Origin: Phoenix dactylifera
Lineage: Eukaryota; Streptophyta; Magnoliopsida; Arecales; Arecaceae
DNA: 64,000 bases
Direction of reading: 5' to 3'
Assembly: GCF_009389715.1 (NCBI RefSeq)
Contig: NW_024068526.1
Coordinates: forward strand, 10,001-74,000
Part shown: in pieces, positions 11,285 through 23,500 of the stretch
Position numbering within the stretch: position 1 is the first letter of the stretch
Layout: each line of letters opens with the position of its first letter
Made by a program: the position numbers and the translations under genes
The notes under the pieces: model-generated
The model's input: the letters and a program-made list of their open reading frames with translations, nothing else
The model's database searches: none
What the model was told of the DNA's origin: nothing

Positions 11285-13438
11285 CTCAAAGCCTCAACCC
11301 ATCCTTATTCCATCTCTAAACACAACCCCCAGCTCCTCTCCGTTGACAAAACAACTTAACTTCTCATATCCCCTTCATTACCGTTCAGCATTTATCAACA
11401 AATCCCAAGCCTTATCCAAAGATCCCCTGCTCCCTAGCTTCCTCAGTTTCATCCTCCCGTGACCCACGATAAGATCCAGCTCCTCCCAGCCAAGTCCCAG
11501 CGTCCAAACCAACCGTTTCCAGCCATCGTCCAAGCTTCTCCTTCGCATTGAACAGATCAGGCCATATCCCATGATCTTCGCATCCAGCATCTAAGCCTAT
11601 CTCGTCGACTTCCTCCATGCTTCGGTCATCCAAGATCTTCATTCCTTCCGCAACCCCTGCTTCGGAACAGAGTCCGAGTCTTCATCGATCCAACCACCCA
11701 CGGATCTGTCTACCCTCCATGGATAGCTCCAAATCTCAGCAAAACTAGCCAACCGTGGGTGATCTCCTGCTTCCAACGAACAGGGCTCTGTTAAACTAAA
11801 TCCAAACCAGCAGCATCCATCCATGAATCCGATTCCAACCACTGCCAGCAGTTCCCCTGTTACGAGTATCCCATTTGCATCTTCCCGAATGAATCCCAAC
11901 CATTTCCTTCCGTGAACTAACTCATATCTTTCCCAACGGCATCTTAATCTTATCCTCCCATGATCCCATGCTTTCGTGATCCCTTCCCTTCATCCACGTC
12001 AAAAGGAATCCCAAGTAAATCAGCTTCCCATGTCTTCCGAAGCTCCTACATCCCAAACCGATCAGTTCTTCATCTAACTGGATCACTTCAAATCTACCTC
12101 CCGAGATGATTGTATCCCAAACAACTTCGTCCCTTGGATTAACAGCTTTGAACTTCATCATGTTCTCCTCATCTTCCCGAATCCTTTGCGATTGAGCTTC
12201 ATCTCCCAGCCGTGAACATTATCCGAACATTATCATCCCCTGTTTCGGAAACGGAACAGAGGATCATCCTGATCCTCTTCTTCAAAACAAAGCTTCACCG
12301 TTCCAGCTCCTTCCGCATCCGAGATCTTCTCCGCAGCAGTTGCAGCTCATATCTTCTTCATCACGGATCAGGATAACAGCTTCATCACGGATTATCTCCC
12401 AACGATTAACCACTCGTGAGCCTTATCCTACTTCCTGTCATCTTTATCTTCCCACGACGTGATGAGATAACAACGGCTGTGAAGGCTATAAAAGGGAGTC
12501 GATGATGAAGGCTAGAGGCATTCTCTTCCATTCCTCCTCTTCCCCACCAGGGGAGGGGGCTGATCCCATTCCTTCTTCCCCCACCGGGGGGGGGGAGGCT
12601 TCTCCCATCTCCTCAGAGGCCAAATTCACGACGGGGAGAAGAAGAGCTCGGGTTCACAGGCAAGTTCCCACGGAAGAAGATGAAATAACAGGAGAGAGAA
12701 GAGTTTGGGTCTTTTTAGGAATGCCTTCTCAAAAGAAAGAAAAAAAAAATGAAGTGCTGAGGCAGAGGGAGCCGATCGTGATAGAAATGGGAGCCTGCTG
12801 CTGTGCCACCGCTGCTGTCGCCCACGACTCCATGAAAGGCTAATCTCTTCACTGGGGCCGGATGCAGCCCTAACAAAGGGACACGGGTTTTATATTTTAT
12901 TTTATGTTCTTGGAGTTGTATGAACTTATTGTTTTTAATGAATATCTTCTTTTATTTCATGTTTAATTTCTGTGATTTTAAATGTGAAGTTTATACAACT
13001 GTTCTTCATGATCACTAAGTAAATATAAGATAGTCCATGCTTAAGGAAGATGCAGTGTGCTACCACCTTAGATTAGGGTAGACATTTCATGCCAACTGAA
13101 GATGGATTATGCCCAAATTACTTTTGTGAAATTTTATTCAAATGCTTATTAGGCTTGTAGCCAATTTGCATGTTTATCCAAGAATAAATTAAAATATAAA
13201 TAACCCTTGTTTCGATATTAGTGGTGAATTCCTTGCCCTAGGTTTCTCCCAAACTGATATCCTTTTAATTGCATTTTCTTTTATTAAATTGCTTAGTTTA
13301 ATAGTCTTCACAAACTCATCCTTTTAAATATTTTTATTTTTAAGAAAAACAACTATACCCCAATCCCTGTGGATCGATACCCGTAATCACTATCCTACCA
13401 GATACGTGCTATTGCGTGGTCTTTAAAGTTGACTATCA
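11285..13438 (+). repeat. Athila-like 5' LTR remnant (left end missing)
   Basis: The 3' boundary is set at 13438 by a terminal CA, five bases before the primer site. The left boundary is not visible because the copia LTR takes over at 11284. The first kilobase is C-rich non-coding sequence without recognisable coding. The small frame at 12502-12843 lies in the presumed transcribed R/U5 part and matches no family I know. Confidence 0.6.
12486..12494 (+). promoter_or_regulatory. TATA box of the Athila-like LTR
   Basis: The sequence ctataaaag lies about 950 bp before the LTR end, in a context (ggctataaaaggg) typical of LTR promoters. Confidence 0.6.
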
Positions 13439-13443
13439 ATTTT

Positions 13444-13461
13444 TGGCGCCGTTGCCGGGGA
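13444..13461 (+). other. primer binding site of Athila-like type
   Basis: The sequence tggcgccgttgccgggga is the classic primer site following Athila-group LTRs in plants, matching the 3' end of a tRNA-Asp. It is the main evidence for this fragment's identity. Confidence 0.85.
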
Positions 13462-15904
13462 TTGGTAGCATAGTTGTTTTTCTTTTTATTAAAAAAATTT
13501 TTCAAAAAAAAAAATTTCGAAAAATAAAAAAAATAAAAAAAAAATATTTTCTATTTTTGTTACTTTCCTTATCTCTTTTACCTCTCACTAATTTTTGATT
13601 TTTCTTTTGATATTATTTGATCAGGAATCAAAGAAAAAAAAGTCTGGGACGATCAAATAGGGAATTGCTGGAAAAGGAATGCTGTAGAGGTTTGCTTTTA
13701 AAAAAATTGCTGGAAAAAGTTCCTTTGGTAACCTCTAAACCTTTCTTATTTAGATTGATTCGCAATTAGCCAAAAAAAAAAAAAAAATTTTGTGGTGATT
13801 GTTTAATTTTAATTTCAGCAAAAGTGTGAATGCATGCTTGATACACATACACCAATTAATCCGCACATAGTAAGGGCAATCACCCCAATAAGATAAGAAC
13901 TGGATTTCATCACCAGATTCTTGCCCAAATTAGGTGAATCAATTCTCACATAGCTATCACCTTAATTAAAATTAATTAGACGTTGGCCCCTAGGGACATT
14001 CGAGCTCAATAGGACGAAGATCACCGAAAGTTGCACCAATTTCGCTCTGTGGCTCAGTTGATGTCTAGGCAAGCTTTGTCCCAAGGGAGACAGTTCATCT
14101 GTTCGAGGCAAGTGATTTTTAAGTGGGACCTTTGCAATGCATCGTGACCCCCCCACTTACCTAGGAGCTTACCTGGTCAACTAAGTTCATTAGACCGGAT
14201 TGGAGGCTTAGGTGCCCTCTTCAAATCAGTTAGGAGCTGTCTAGTAATTTTAGGGCAAATACAAGGATTTGACGTGTTTTTCTTTTAGTGCATGCTTGAC
14301 TTGACTGATCAGAAGAGTATAACTCCGTGCCCGACAATCAGTCTTCCACAAATTTTCCTCCTTGGAGAACCCCGCATGAATCCGGCATGATATAATTAAG
14401 GATGCACTGCGTCTGCCTGAAGACGTTAAACTTAGCGCTTGTTGGGAGGCAACCCAATTCTCGTTGGTTATTTTTGCATATTTTCTTGTCGCATTTTTTT
14501 TATTTTCTTAACAGGATCCCTCATATTACTGATGCAACTACGATAAAATGCTTCTATCCTCCATATGCATCATCTTTTCGTCCAAAATAAAAAAATATAT
14601 AAAACAATAAAAATAATAATATGATATTCAAAAAAAAAATTCATCAAAAAAAAAAATATTGAGGACAATGTCTGATCTAGGTTGGGGGGTATAGGATTCG
14701 AATTTTTGAAGAAATTTTTCGCATTTTCACATTTTTAAGTGAATTTTTTTTAAAAAAAAGTGAATTTCAAAAAAAAAACCTAATTTCTATGCTTTAGTGC
14801 TGAAATGATAAACACACAAAGTATATAAAATCTAAAAAGCCCAATAACTAGTCAGGAGTAAGTCAATTTGAGTTCTTTTTATTAAATATTCTTTTAGCGA
14901 GTTGTAAGATAATTTTTACTTTGGAATTTCACAACACACATGGCCTGCACTTCTAAGGATTAGGTTCAACATTATGTTGCTAAGTCTAGCAGCAACCTTG
15001 AGTCCTGATGAATCATTCCTATCTAATTCACTATTATCCCATATTTATTGTTAAAAAAAAAAGAAAAGTGAATTTAGTCAGGTACATCGAAAAGGGCTAC
15101 CTATTGTCAAAGGTCAGCGGGCTTGTAATGAGGAACCCGAGCATAGGTCCGTAGGGGAGTCTTGATGCCTAACACCTTATGCCATCTGGTGTGGGAGTGT
15201 TGACTGAATGCTCGTTACATGGAGGAATCATTACAAGAGTAAAAGTGCGTAATAAATATAAAATAAAAAAAATAAAATAAAAAAATAAAAAAATAAAAAA
15301 AAAGAAAGAGAAAATAATATTGACCTTGAAAAAGACGATAGTGTGAAAGCCGTCGTTGTAAAAATTCGTTATTACAGATAAAGCCCATGAGGTATTAAAG
15401 TAAACATCCACAACTCTCGAAATCTTGCAAGATAGGATGATTTTGAATCAGTGATTAGGTCTTATCTGACCAATTCTTGGAAACTACTAGTTTTAACAGT
15501 ATTTTGAAGAATCTAAAGCCTTAGCTTGTGTATGGTCCAGACATCACCGAGCACTCAAGTATAAATTAGCCTTACAACTCTCTAACAGAAACTTAATGAC
15601 TTCAACTTAAATTGTATACTGATTTAGGATTTGGGCTGACTTAGTAATTAAAACTGTTGGGGGAATAAGGTTTTTCCCCCAAATGACACGAATGCCCCTA
15701 AGAAGCCGCACAATCGTCGACCCTGGAAGGCCGAAGTCGGCATCCGAACTCGGAACCTCCGACCTAAGAGAAACCCCAATGTCCGAGGCCTACTTTTGTC
15801 AGCCACCTACTACGGCCGTACGTCTCCGAGGTCCGGCCAGAGACCGTACTATGACGCCCCTCCGGCATTTATTGCGCATGACCGCTGTGATCCTCCGGCA
15901 CACT

Positions 15905-16055
15905 CCACAATAAATGCGGATCTCCGGCTTACTCCACAATAAATGTGGATCTCCGGCTTACTCCACAATAAATGCGGATCTCCGGCTTACTCCACAATAA
16001 ATGCGGATCTCCGGCTTACTCCACAATAAATGTGGATCTCCGGCTCACTCAACAA
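15905..16055 (+). repeat. 29-bp minisatellite in the Tat LTR
   Basis: Five units of actccacaataaatg(c/t)ggatctccggctt lie in the 5' LTR. The 3' LTR (about 27830-27950) has four units. The array lies upstream of the LTR TATA box. Confidence 0.9.
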
Positions 16056-16330
16056 TTAATGCACGTGACTCCTGTCATCTACGGACTCCCAGCTCTCCAC
16101 GGCAAATAAGCCCAGCAGAGTCTAGTCGACTGTGATAAGTCTCTGATCTCGGCCATACCTCCGACACTGATGCAATAAATTCGCCTGGTAGCGTGCTAGT
16201 TCGGGTTGTACGACGCCCTCATCGCCGACATCAGTGCAATGATTCGCCTGACCAAGCGCCGACCTGAACGACATGCCGAGCCGTACTACGGCTTCGCCCC
16301 GTTACATCGCAGGTAAACCGACCCCCGGTC

Positions 16331-16338
16331 TATAAAAG
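16331..16338 (+). promoter_or_regulatory. TATA box of the Tat LTR
   Basis: The sequence tataaaag sits in ggtctataaaag, 320 bp before the LTR end. It is conserved at 28230-28237 in the 3' LTR. It would drive the sense genomic RNA from the 5' copy. Confidence 0.8.
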
Positions 16339-16649
16339 AGGGTTGGAAAATCGATACTCTGGACAAGCACTGTTTACCTCTACTCTACACGATTTGCCCC
16401 CTCCCTGACTTGAGCGTCGGAGGGCCGGCGCCGGAAGACCCGGCCATCGGTTCGTGTGCAGGCACCCAGACGGAGGACGCCGCCCACTGTCGGATCGTCG
16501 CCCAGCCACGAGAACCAGCCGCTCCTTCTCTCCGATCGCCCCAGACGGAGGACGCCGCCCGTCGACGGACCACCGCCTCGCCGTGAGTAACCACCTTCCG
16601 CTCCCTCTCCTCGACCGAAGATTGCCCCCGGGTCCAATTTCCAGCAACA

Positions 16650-16668
16650 GTTGGCGCTAGAGGAAGGG
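16650..16668 (+). other. Tat primer binding site region
   Basis: The sequence gttggcgctagaggaaggg directly follows the LTR. TGGCGC starts are usual for plant gypsy primer sites; I did not assign the tRNA. Only 33 nt separate the LTR end from the gag ATG. Confidence 0.75.
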
Positions 16669-16682
16669 CCCGAGTAGCAGTC

Positions 16683-19600
16683 ATGAAGTTGAGAAGTAAG
16701 GGAGCCTCTAACGTCTCCCGGCGTCCCCCGCAAAGTCCTGGACACTCCGTCCAGAATTCCCCAACTCCAGCTGACCCAGGTCCTCAGGTCCAGCCGGAAC
16801 AGTTCAATGCCCTGGTACAGCAAGTCCAGGCCCTGGCCGCCGTCGTTCAGGGCCTACGGCGCGTGGAAGCTTCACCGGCGCTTCCCCCGCAGGCCCAGGC
16901 CCCGCCGGAGTGTCTCCCCAACGGCCCGGTTCTCTCCAGTCAAAATCTGCATGGCTCCTCCAGAGCCAACAACGGAGAACGGGCTGCTCCCCGTAGGGAG
17001 TTACCGGGAGAAGGTTTCGATCGGAGACCCCAACTTTCCGAGGCGGAGTCAACCCCGGACCGCCAAGGGCCGGCGCAAACCACAACGACAATCCCACGGG
17101 TGGGGGAGCTCGACCGAAAAGTTGAGCATCTGGAGCGCCAGATTGCGGCACTCCACGGCAAGAAGGCAAGACAGGAAGGGGACTTTGAGTTCACTGCCAA
17201 GTCCCCCTTCTCCCGCCAGATCGAGGACGAGCCGGTTCCCGCGAGATTCAAAATGCCTCAGGTGGAGCCCTACAGCGGAATCACCGACCCCCTCGACCAC
17301 TTGGAGAGTTATCGGGCCCTCATGGCCCTACAAGGGTCCTCGGAGGCCATACTCTGCAAAGCCTTTCCAGCGACCCTCCGAGGGACCGCTCGGCTTTGGT
17401 TTTCTGGACTGAAGCCGAACACGGTGTCCTCCTTTGAGCAGCTCGGCAGGCAGTTCGCCACCAACTTTGCTGCCAGCCGGCGCCAGCGACGGACATCAGA
17501 CTCCCTCCTGGATATCAAGCAGAAGGAGGGGGAGTCCCTCAAAGAGTACCTGGACCGCTTTACCGCCGCCACATGGGAGGTCCGCGAGCTAGACCAGTCG
17601 ATAGCCATGTCGGCTCTGAAAACTGGGGTTCGCTCCTACCGATTCCTCTTCTCCATCGAGAAGAGCTTCCCGGCCGACTTCACCGAAATGCTGGCCCGAG
17701 CCCGGAAGTATGCCAAGGCCGAGGAGGCAGTCGCCTCCAGGCGGGGAGCAATCGAGCCCGCCTCTAAGAAGCAGAAGAAGCGCCGCGAGGAGCGCGGCCG
17801 ACAAAGGAGCCGGTCTCCCCGCAGAGAGAAAAATCTCCCCAGACTGAGGAGTCCGCCCCGTCAGCAGGGGCGACCTCAGCAGAGGACACCTCCTCGTCCG
17901 AGGTCTCCACCACGGCCCCGGATGTACCAGGCGAGGTACGAGAACTATACACCCGTCAATGCTCCCCGGGCCGAGATCCTGATGGAAACTGAGGGTCGGG
18001 ACTTCTTCCGACCCCCGCCTCCTATGCGAGACACGGGATTTCCCCGAAATACCAGGAAGTATTGCCGCTTCCACCGAGACCGTGGGCACGACACGGAGGA
18101 CTGCTTCCAACTCCGGGACGAGATAGAAGCGCTCATCCGACGGGGAGTACTCAACTGGTTCGTGAGGAATCGACCTGAGGAAAGAAGGCCGGCGGAGAAT
18201 GTCGCACCAACCGAAAATCCAGGCGACAACAGGCCCATCGCCGGCACCATCAACATGATCGGGCGGGCCTCGGCAGGAACGGCCGCCCAGGGAACACCCC
18301 CGAAGCGCCCACGTACTGATGAAGTCATCTCGTTCTCGGACGAGGACTTAGAAGGGGTCGAGACCCCTCACGATGACGCTGTGGTCATCTCAATGATTGT
18401 AAATAGGTTTGATGTAAAGCGTGTCCTAGTTGACAATGGAAGTTCAGCCAACATTTTGTACTACCATGCCTACCAAAAAATGGGGTTGACAGAAGGACAT
18501 CTCCGGAGAATCAATGCCCCGCTAGTCGGGTTTACCGGAGATGCGGTCTCGGTTGAAGGTGAGGCTAGCTTCCTTGTCACAGTTGGCCTCGCCCCCCGGG
18601 AGAGCACTGTGAGGATGGACTTCTTGGTGGTCCGTCTGCCCTCGGTCTACAACGCCATCCTTGGGCGCCCAGGGTTAAACACCCTTCGAGCCGTGGTTTC
18701 AACTCGCCATTTACTCATGCGGTTCCCCACCGGCCAAGGAGTAGGCGAGGTCCGCGGAGACCAACTGGTCGCCAAGCAATGCTACATGGCGGCCCACACA
18801 GTGAAACAACCAGCTGAGGCGCCAGACCGCCCGACGCGCCCTTCACTCCCCATAGAAACCCTCGATGCGAGGGACACCCCCTGGAAGAAGCAAGTAGAGC
18901 CCGGTGAGCTCCTTATTCAAATCCCACTACGAGAAAATTTTCCCGAGCTAACCGTGCAGGTCGGCTCCGGCCTCGGCGCCCATGAGAGGGATCGCCTCGT
19001 CAGCTTCCTGCGGGATAATGCCGACGTCTTCGCCTGGTCGCCCGCGGACGTGCCAGGAATTGACCCTGAGGTCATGGTCCACCGACTTCAGGTGAAACCA
19101 ACCAGCAGGCCTGTAAAGCAGAAGAAAAGAGGCTCCGCCCCCGAGCGACAACGAGCTGCGGCCGAGGAGGTGGACAAACTCCTCGGAGCCGGCTTCATCC
19201 GGAAGGTCTCCTACCCGGACTGGCTCGCCAACATAGTCCTCGTAAAGAAGGCCAACGGAAAATGGCGTATGTGTGTGGACTGCACCGACCTGAACAAGGC
19301 CTGCCCAAAAGACAGTTTCCCCCTCCCGAGCATCGACCAGCTCGTCGACTCCACCTCGGGACACCAACTGCTAACTTTTATGGATGCCTTTTCAGGATAC
19401 AATCAAATCCGAATGGTGCCAGAAGACGAGGAGAAGACGGCCTTCATCACCGACAAGGGCACCTACTGCTATAAGGTGATGCCCTTTGGCCTGAAAAACG
19501 CTGGGGCCACCTATCAGAAGCTGGTCAGCCAGATTTTTAAAGACCAGATCGGCCGGAACATGGAAGTCTACGTGGACGACATGTTGGTGAAGAGCCGAGC

Positions 19601-22129
19601 GGCGGAACACCACATAACCGATCTCGACGAGACGTTCGCCAAGCTCAGAAAATATCAAATGAAACTCAATCCGGCGAAGTGCGCGTTTGGGGTCACCTCG
19701 GGCAAGTTCCTGGGTTTTATAGTGACCCAGCGCGGAATTGAGGCCAACCCGGAGAAAATCCGGGCACTGCAAGAGATGTCGCCTCCAAAGACAGTTAAGG
19801 AGGTGCAGCGGCTCGCGGGGCGGGTAGCCGCCCTGGGAAGGTTCGTCTCTCGGTCGGCCGAGCGTTGCCTCCCCTTCTTCAAGAGCCTCAAACGGCCGAA
19901 AGACTTCCGGTGGACAGAAGAATGCCAGCAGGCCTTTAAAGAGCTTCGGAGCCTTCTGGCTTCTCCCCCGCTGCTCACCAAGCCCCGGAAAGGCGAGGTC
20001 CTTTACTTATATCTGGCCGTCTCCCCAGCCGCAGTGAGCTCAGTTCTCGTCCGGGAAGAGGACAAGCTCCAAAAGCCGGTCTATTACACCAGCCGGGTTC
20101 TCAGGGATGCCGAGACCCGATATTCTAAACTTGAGAAGACCATCTTCGCTCTCATCATTTCGGCTCGGAGACTCAGGCCTTACTTCCAAGCCCACACGAT
20201 AGCTATATTGACCGACCAGCCCATGAAGCAAATATTGCAGAGGTCGGATCGTGCGGGGAGGGTCGCCAAATGGGCGGTCGAGCTCGGGGAATTCGACCTC
20301 GAATATCGGCCCAGGCCGGCTATCAAAGCTCAGATACTCGCCGACTTCATCGTGGAGTGCACCCTTCCGGACGACCCCGAGCTGCCATCTGGACCCGCGG
20401 AGGAGGCCCCAAGGCAGCCATGGGTCCTGCACTCGGACGGGTCTTCGACCTCGGGGGTAGCGGGGCCGGACTTATCCTCATTAGTCCAGACGGAGTGGTG
20501 GCTGAGCAAGCCCTGCGCCTCGAGTTTCCGGCCTCGAACAATGAGGCCGAGTATGAGGCCCTCATCGCCGGGCTCAAACTGGCGAAAGAACTAAACGTGG
20601 GAGACCTGACGGCATTCAGCGACTCCCAGCTGGTGGTGAACTAGGTCCAAGGAGATTTTGAAGCTAAAGAGCCATCCATGCAAAAGTATCTCCAAAAGGT
20701 GCGGGAACTCATATCTGCCCTGAATTCTTTCAACATCCAGTACATTCCCAGAACGGAAAACCTCAGGGCAGACCAGCTATCCAAGCTGGCAACCTCCCGC
20801 ATGAGCGAGCTTCCTAAGGGAACCGCGCTCGAGTATCTTCAGACCCCCAGCACGGAGGAACCCGAGCCTACCATGTGCATCGGCTCCGAGCCAAGCTGGA
20901 TCGACGGGCTCGTCTGCTACTTTCAGGACGGAACCCTACCTCATGACGAGATGGAGGCTCGCCGAATCAAGCGCCAGGCCCCCCGGTATGTCCTATACGA
21001 GAACAGGCTCTATCGACGATCATTTACTTCCCCCCTTCTCAGATGCCTCCGCCCCTCCGAGGCGGACTATGCTCTCCGAGAGGTCCATGAAGGGAACTGC
21101 GGAAATCACCTGGGGGGCCGGGCCTTGGCCCATAAGATCCTGCGGCAGGGATATTACTGGCCCACACTCCGAAAAGACGCAACAGATTTCGTCCGCAAGT
21201 GCGATCGGTGCCAGCGAAACGCCAATATCCAGCGCCGACCTTCAGCTCTGCTGACCTCCATCATCGCCCCCTGGCCGTTTGCCCAATGGGGGATCGACAT
21301 CCTGGGGCCCTTTCCCCTCGCCACCGGACAGAGAAAGTTCCTGGTCGTCTCCATCGACTATTTCACCAAATGGGTCGAGGCCGAACCTGTCGCCCGGATC
21401 ACCGAGCAAAAGATGCGGGATTTCGTGTGGAAGTCTATAATCTGCCGATTCGGACTACCCCGTATCCTTATATCTGATAATGGTCGACAATTTGATAATA
21501 TTCATTTCATGGAGTTTTGCTCTGAACTCGGCATTGATCATCGCTTCACCTCGGTTGCCCATCCCCAGACAAACGGGGAAACCGAGGTAACTAACCGAAC
21601 TATTTTGCAGGGACTTAAAGCTAGGCTTGATCGGTCCAAAGGACAGTGGGTCGAGGACTTGTACAATGTCCTTTGGGCGTACCGGACCACGTTCCGACTA
21701 CCCACGGGAGAGACCCCCTTCAACCTAGCATACGGCACTGAGGCCGTCATCCCGTTGGAGATCGGCCTGCCTTCTCCCAGAGTGGAGCATTACGACCCCG
21801 ACACCAACTCTTCCCAGCTAAGGAGCAACTTGGACCTTGTCGAAGAAACGAGAGAGGTCGCCCGGGTTCGCATGGCGAGATACCAACAGCGAACGGCCCA
21901 ATACTACAACTCCAGAGTCAAGCCTAAGCTCTTCAAAGTAGGGGACCTCGTCCTCAGGAGAGCCGAGGCTTCTCAACCGACCGAGCAAGGAAAGCTCGCC
22001 CCAAATTGGGAAGGGCCGTATCAAATCGCCCGGGTACAACGACCAGGGGCGTACAAATTGAAGTCCCTGGAGGGGACTCTGATCCCACGAAGCTGGAACT
22101 CCGAGAATCTACGGATGTATTACCAATGA
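16683..22129 (+). pseudogene. Tat-lineage gag-pol polyprotein, one frameshift and one stop
   Basis: The polyprotein is continuous from ATG 16683 to 20594. Domains: capsid from about residue 189 (FKMPQVEPYSGITDPLDHLE) to 340; an Arg-rich tail; a C-X2-H-X4-H-X4-C knuckle near residue 460; aspartic protease LVDNGSSANIL near residue 582; and RT from about 800, with YVDDM at 963. The first RNase H runs to about 1190. The second RNase H starts at HSDGSS (about residue 1250), then the frame shifts near 20446-20460. The continuation (LTAFSDSQLVVN) meets TAG at 20642. The next part (20645-22129) gives integrase: KCDRCQR finger and catalytic Asp in GIDILGPF, Asp in ISDNGRQF and Glu in TNGETEV. The final YYQ precedes the stop. 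Two lesions in 5.4 kb suggest a recently active copy, or sequencing error. Confidence 0.93.
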
Positions 22130-22249
22130 AACCCTAAGGGGTTCAAAACAATCAGGACAATGGACTCAGCTCCTTTTTCTGCAAATATTTCTCTCACCTT
22201 GATAACTGTAATCCTCTTTTAATATTGGGTCGTCTGTGATCCTCAGATT

Positions 22250-23500
22250 CCCCGGCCAAAATCGGGATGCCTCGAGGCTCGACCGTAGAGTCCCAAACTC
22301 CCTCGACCTCGGGAAGAATCGCAAGACGATGAAACGTGGAATGGAGCAGGATTCCTCGACTAAGGCCGAGATGCCCCGAGTGTCGACAGTGCGTGCCCAG
22401 ACCCCTCGACACTTCGGAAAGACGGGATAGTACCTTCGCGGCCCCCCGTGGCGCTCATCACCAACAACGGGGTAGTACCTTCGCGGCCCCCCGTAGCGCC
22501 TCCTCGACAGTGCCTTCGCAGGTCGACAGTGCGTACCCAGACCCCTCGACCTGACGAACGATTCCTCGACCAAGGTCGGGATGCCCCGAGGGTCGACCGT
22601 AGAGAACCAGACTCCTTCGACCTCGGGAAGGCGCCGTGAGGGGTGGAAAGGGTGGCTCCACCTGGGGCGCCACGAAGTGGACCCTCAGGAGCGGTCGACG
22701 ATCCCCGATCCCCGAAGCGAGCGATCCCTCGACTAAGGTCGAGATGCCCCGAGTGTCGACAGTGCGTACCCAGACCCCTCGACACTTCGGGAAGACGGGG
22801 TAGTACCTTCGCGGCCCCCCATGGCGCTCATCACCAACAACGGGGTAGTACCTTCGCGGCCCCCCGTAGCGCCTCCTCGACTAAGGTCGGGATGCCCCGA
22901 GGGTCGACCGTAGAGAACCAGACTCCCTCGACCTCGGGAAGCGTCGCAGGTCGACAGTGCGTACCCAGACCCCTCGACCTGACGAACGATTCCTCGACCA
23001 AGGTCGGGATGCCCCGAGGGTCGACCGTAGAGAACCAGACTCCCTCGACCTCGGGAAGGCGCCGTGAGGGGTGGAAAGGGTGGCTCCACCTGGGGCGCCA
23101 CGAAGTGGACCCCCAGGAGCGGTCGACGATCTCCGATCCCCGAAGCGAGCGATCCCTCGACTAAGGTCGAGATGCCCCGAGTGTCGACAGTGCGTACCCA
23201 GACCCCTCGACACTTCGGGAAGACGGGGTAGTACCTTCGCGGCCCCCCGTGGCGCTCTTCACCAACAACGGGGTAGTACCTTCGCGGCCCCCCGTAGCGC
23301 CCCCTCGACTAAGGTCGGGATGCCCCGAGGGTCGACCGTAGAGAATCAGACTCCCTCGACTTCGGGAGGTACCACAGGTCAGCAAAGCGTCCGCAGACCC
23401 GCCGACCCGACACAAGACCCCTCGACCAAAGTTGAGGAGCCCCGAGGTCCGACCACAGGGTCTCAAACTCCCTCGACCTCGCAAAGAGCTACAAATCAAT
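22250..23500. repeat. post-pol tandem array, main period 428 bp
   Basis: aaggcgccgtgaggggtgg at 22628 recurs at 23056, and gtgtcgacagtgcg(t/g)acc at 22753 recurs at 23181, both offset by 428 bp. An earlier unit at 22380 is 373 bp upstream of the second. Within units, shorter modules alternate: a ctcgac..gaggtcggga module and a gtagtaccttcgcggcccc module, the latter usually doubled. GTCGAC occurs many times. Open frames on both strands here are by-products of the repeat. The array lies between pol and the 3' end of the antisense gene. Confidence 0.88.

Larger units (their letters stand above)
11285..15654 (+). mobile_element. Athila-like or LARD-like Ty3/gypsy fragment, truncated at both sides
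   Basis: This lies between the copia 3' LTR and the Tat 5' LTR. Diagnostic parts are an LTR-type promoter near 12486, an LTR end at about 13438, and the tRNA-Asp-type primer site tggcgccgttgccgggga at 13444-13461. Another block recognised from this group is gcgcttgttgggaggcaac at about 14435, followed by gttggggggt near 14685. From 13480 to 15640 there are many A/T homopolymers and no gag or pol motif in any frame. The right LTR and everything beyond 15654 are missing. A large non-coding derivative (LARD) or an eroded Athila copy both fit. Confidence 0.7.
15655..16649 (+). repeat. Tat element 5' LTR
   Basis: This 995-bp LTR starts TGTT and ends AACA, with its partner at 27583-28548. It contains a 29-bp minisatellite and a TATA box. 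The 29-bp length difference from the 3' LTR equals exactly one minisatellite unit. Confidence 0.95.

Noticed and set aside
12502..12843. 113-codon frame starting MMKARG
   Set aside because: It lies just after an LTR TATA box in the presumed R/U5 region and is of low complexity with no family resemblance.
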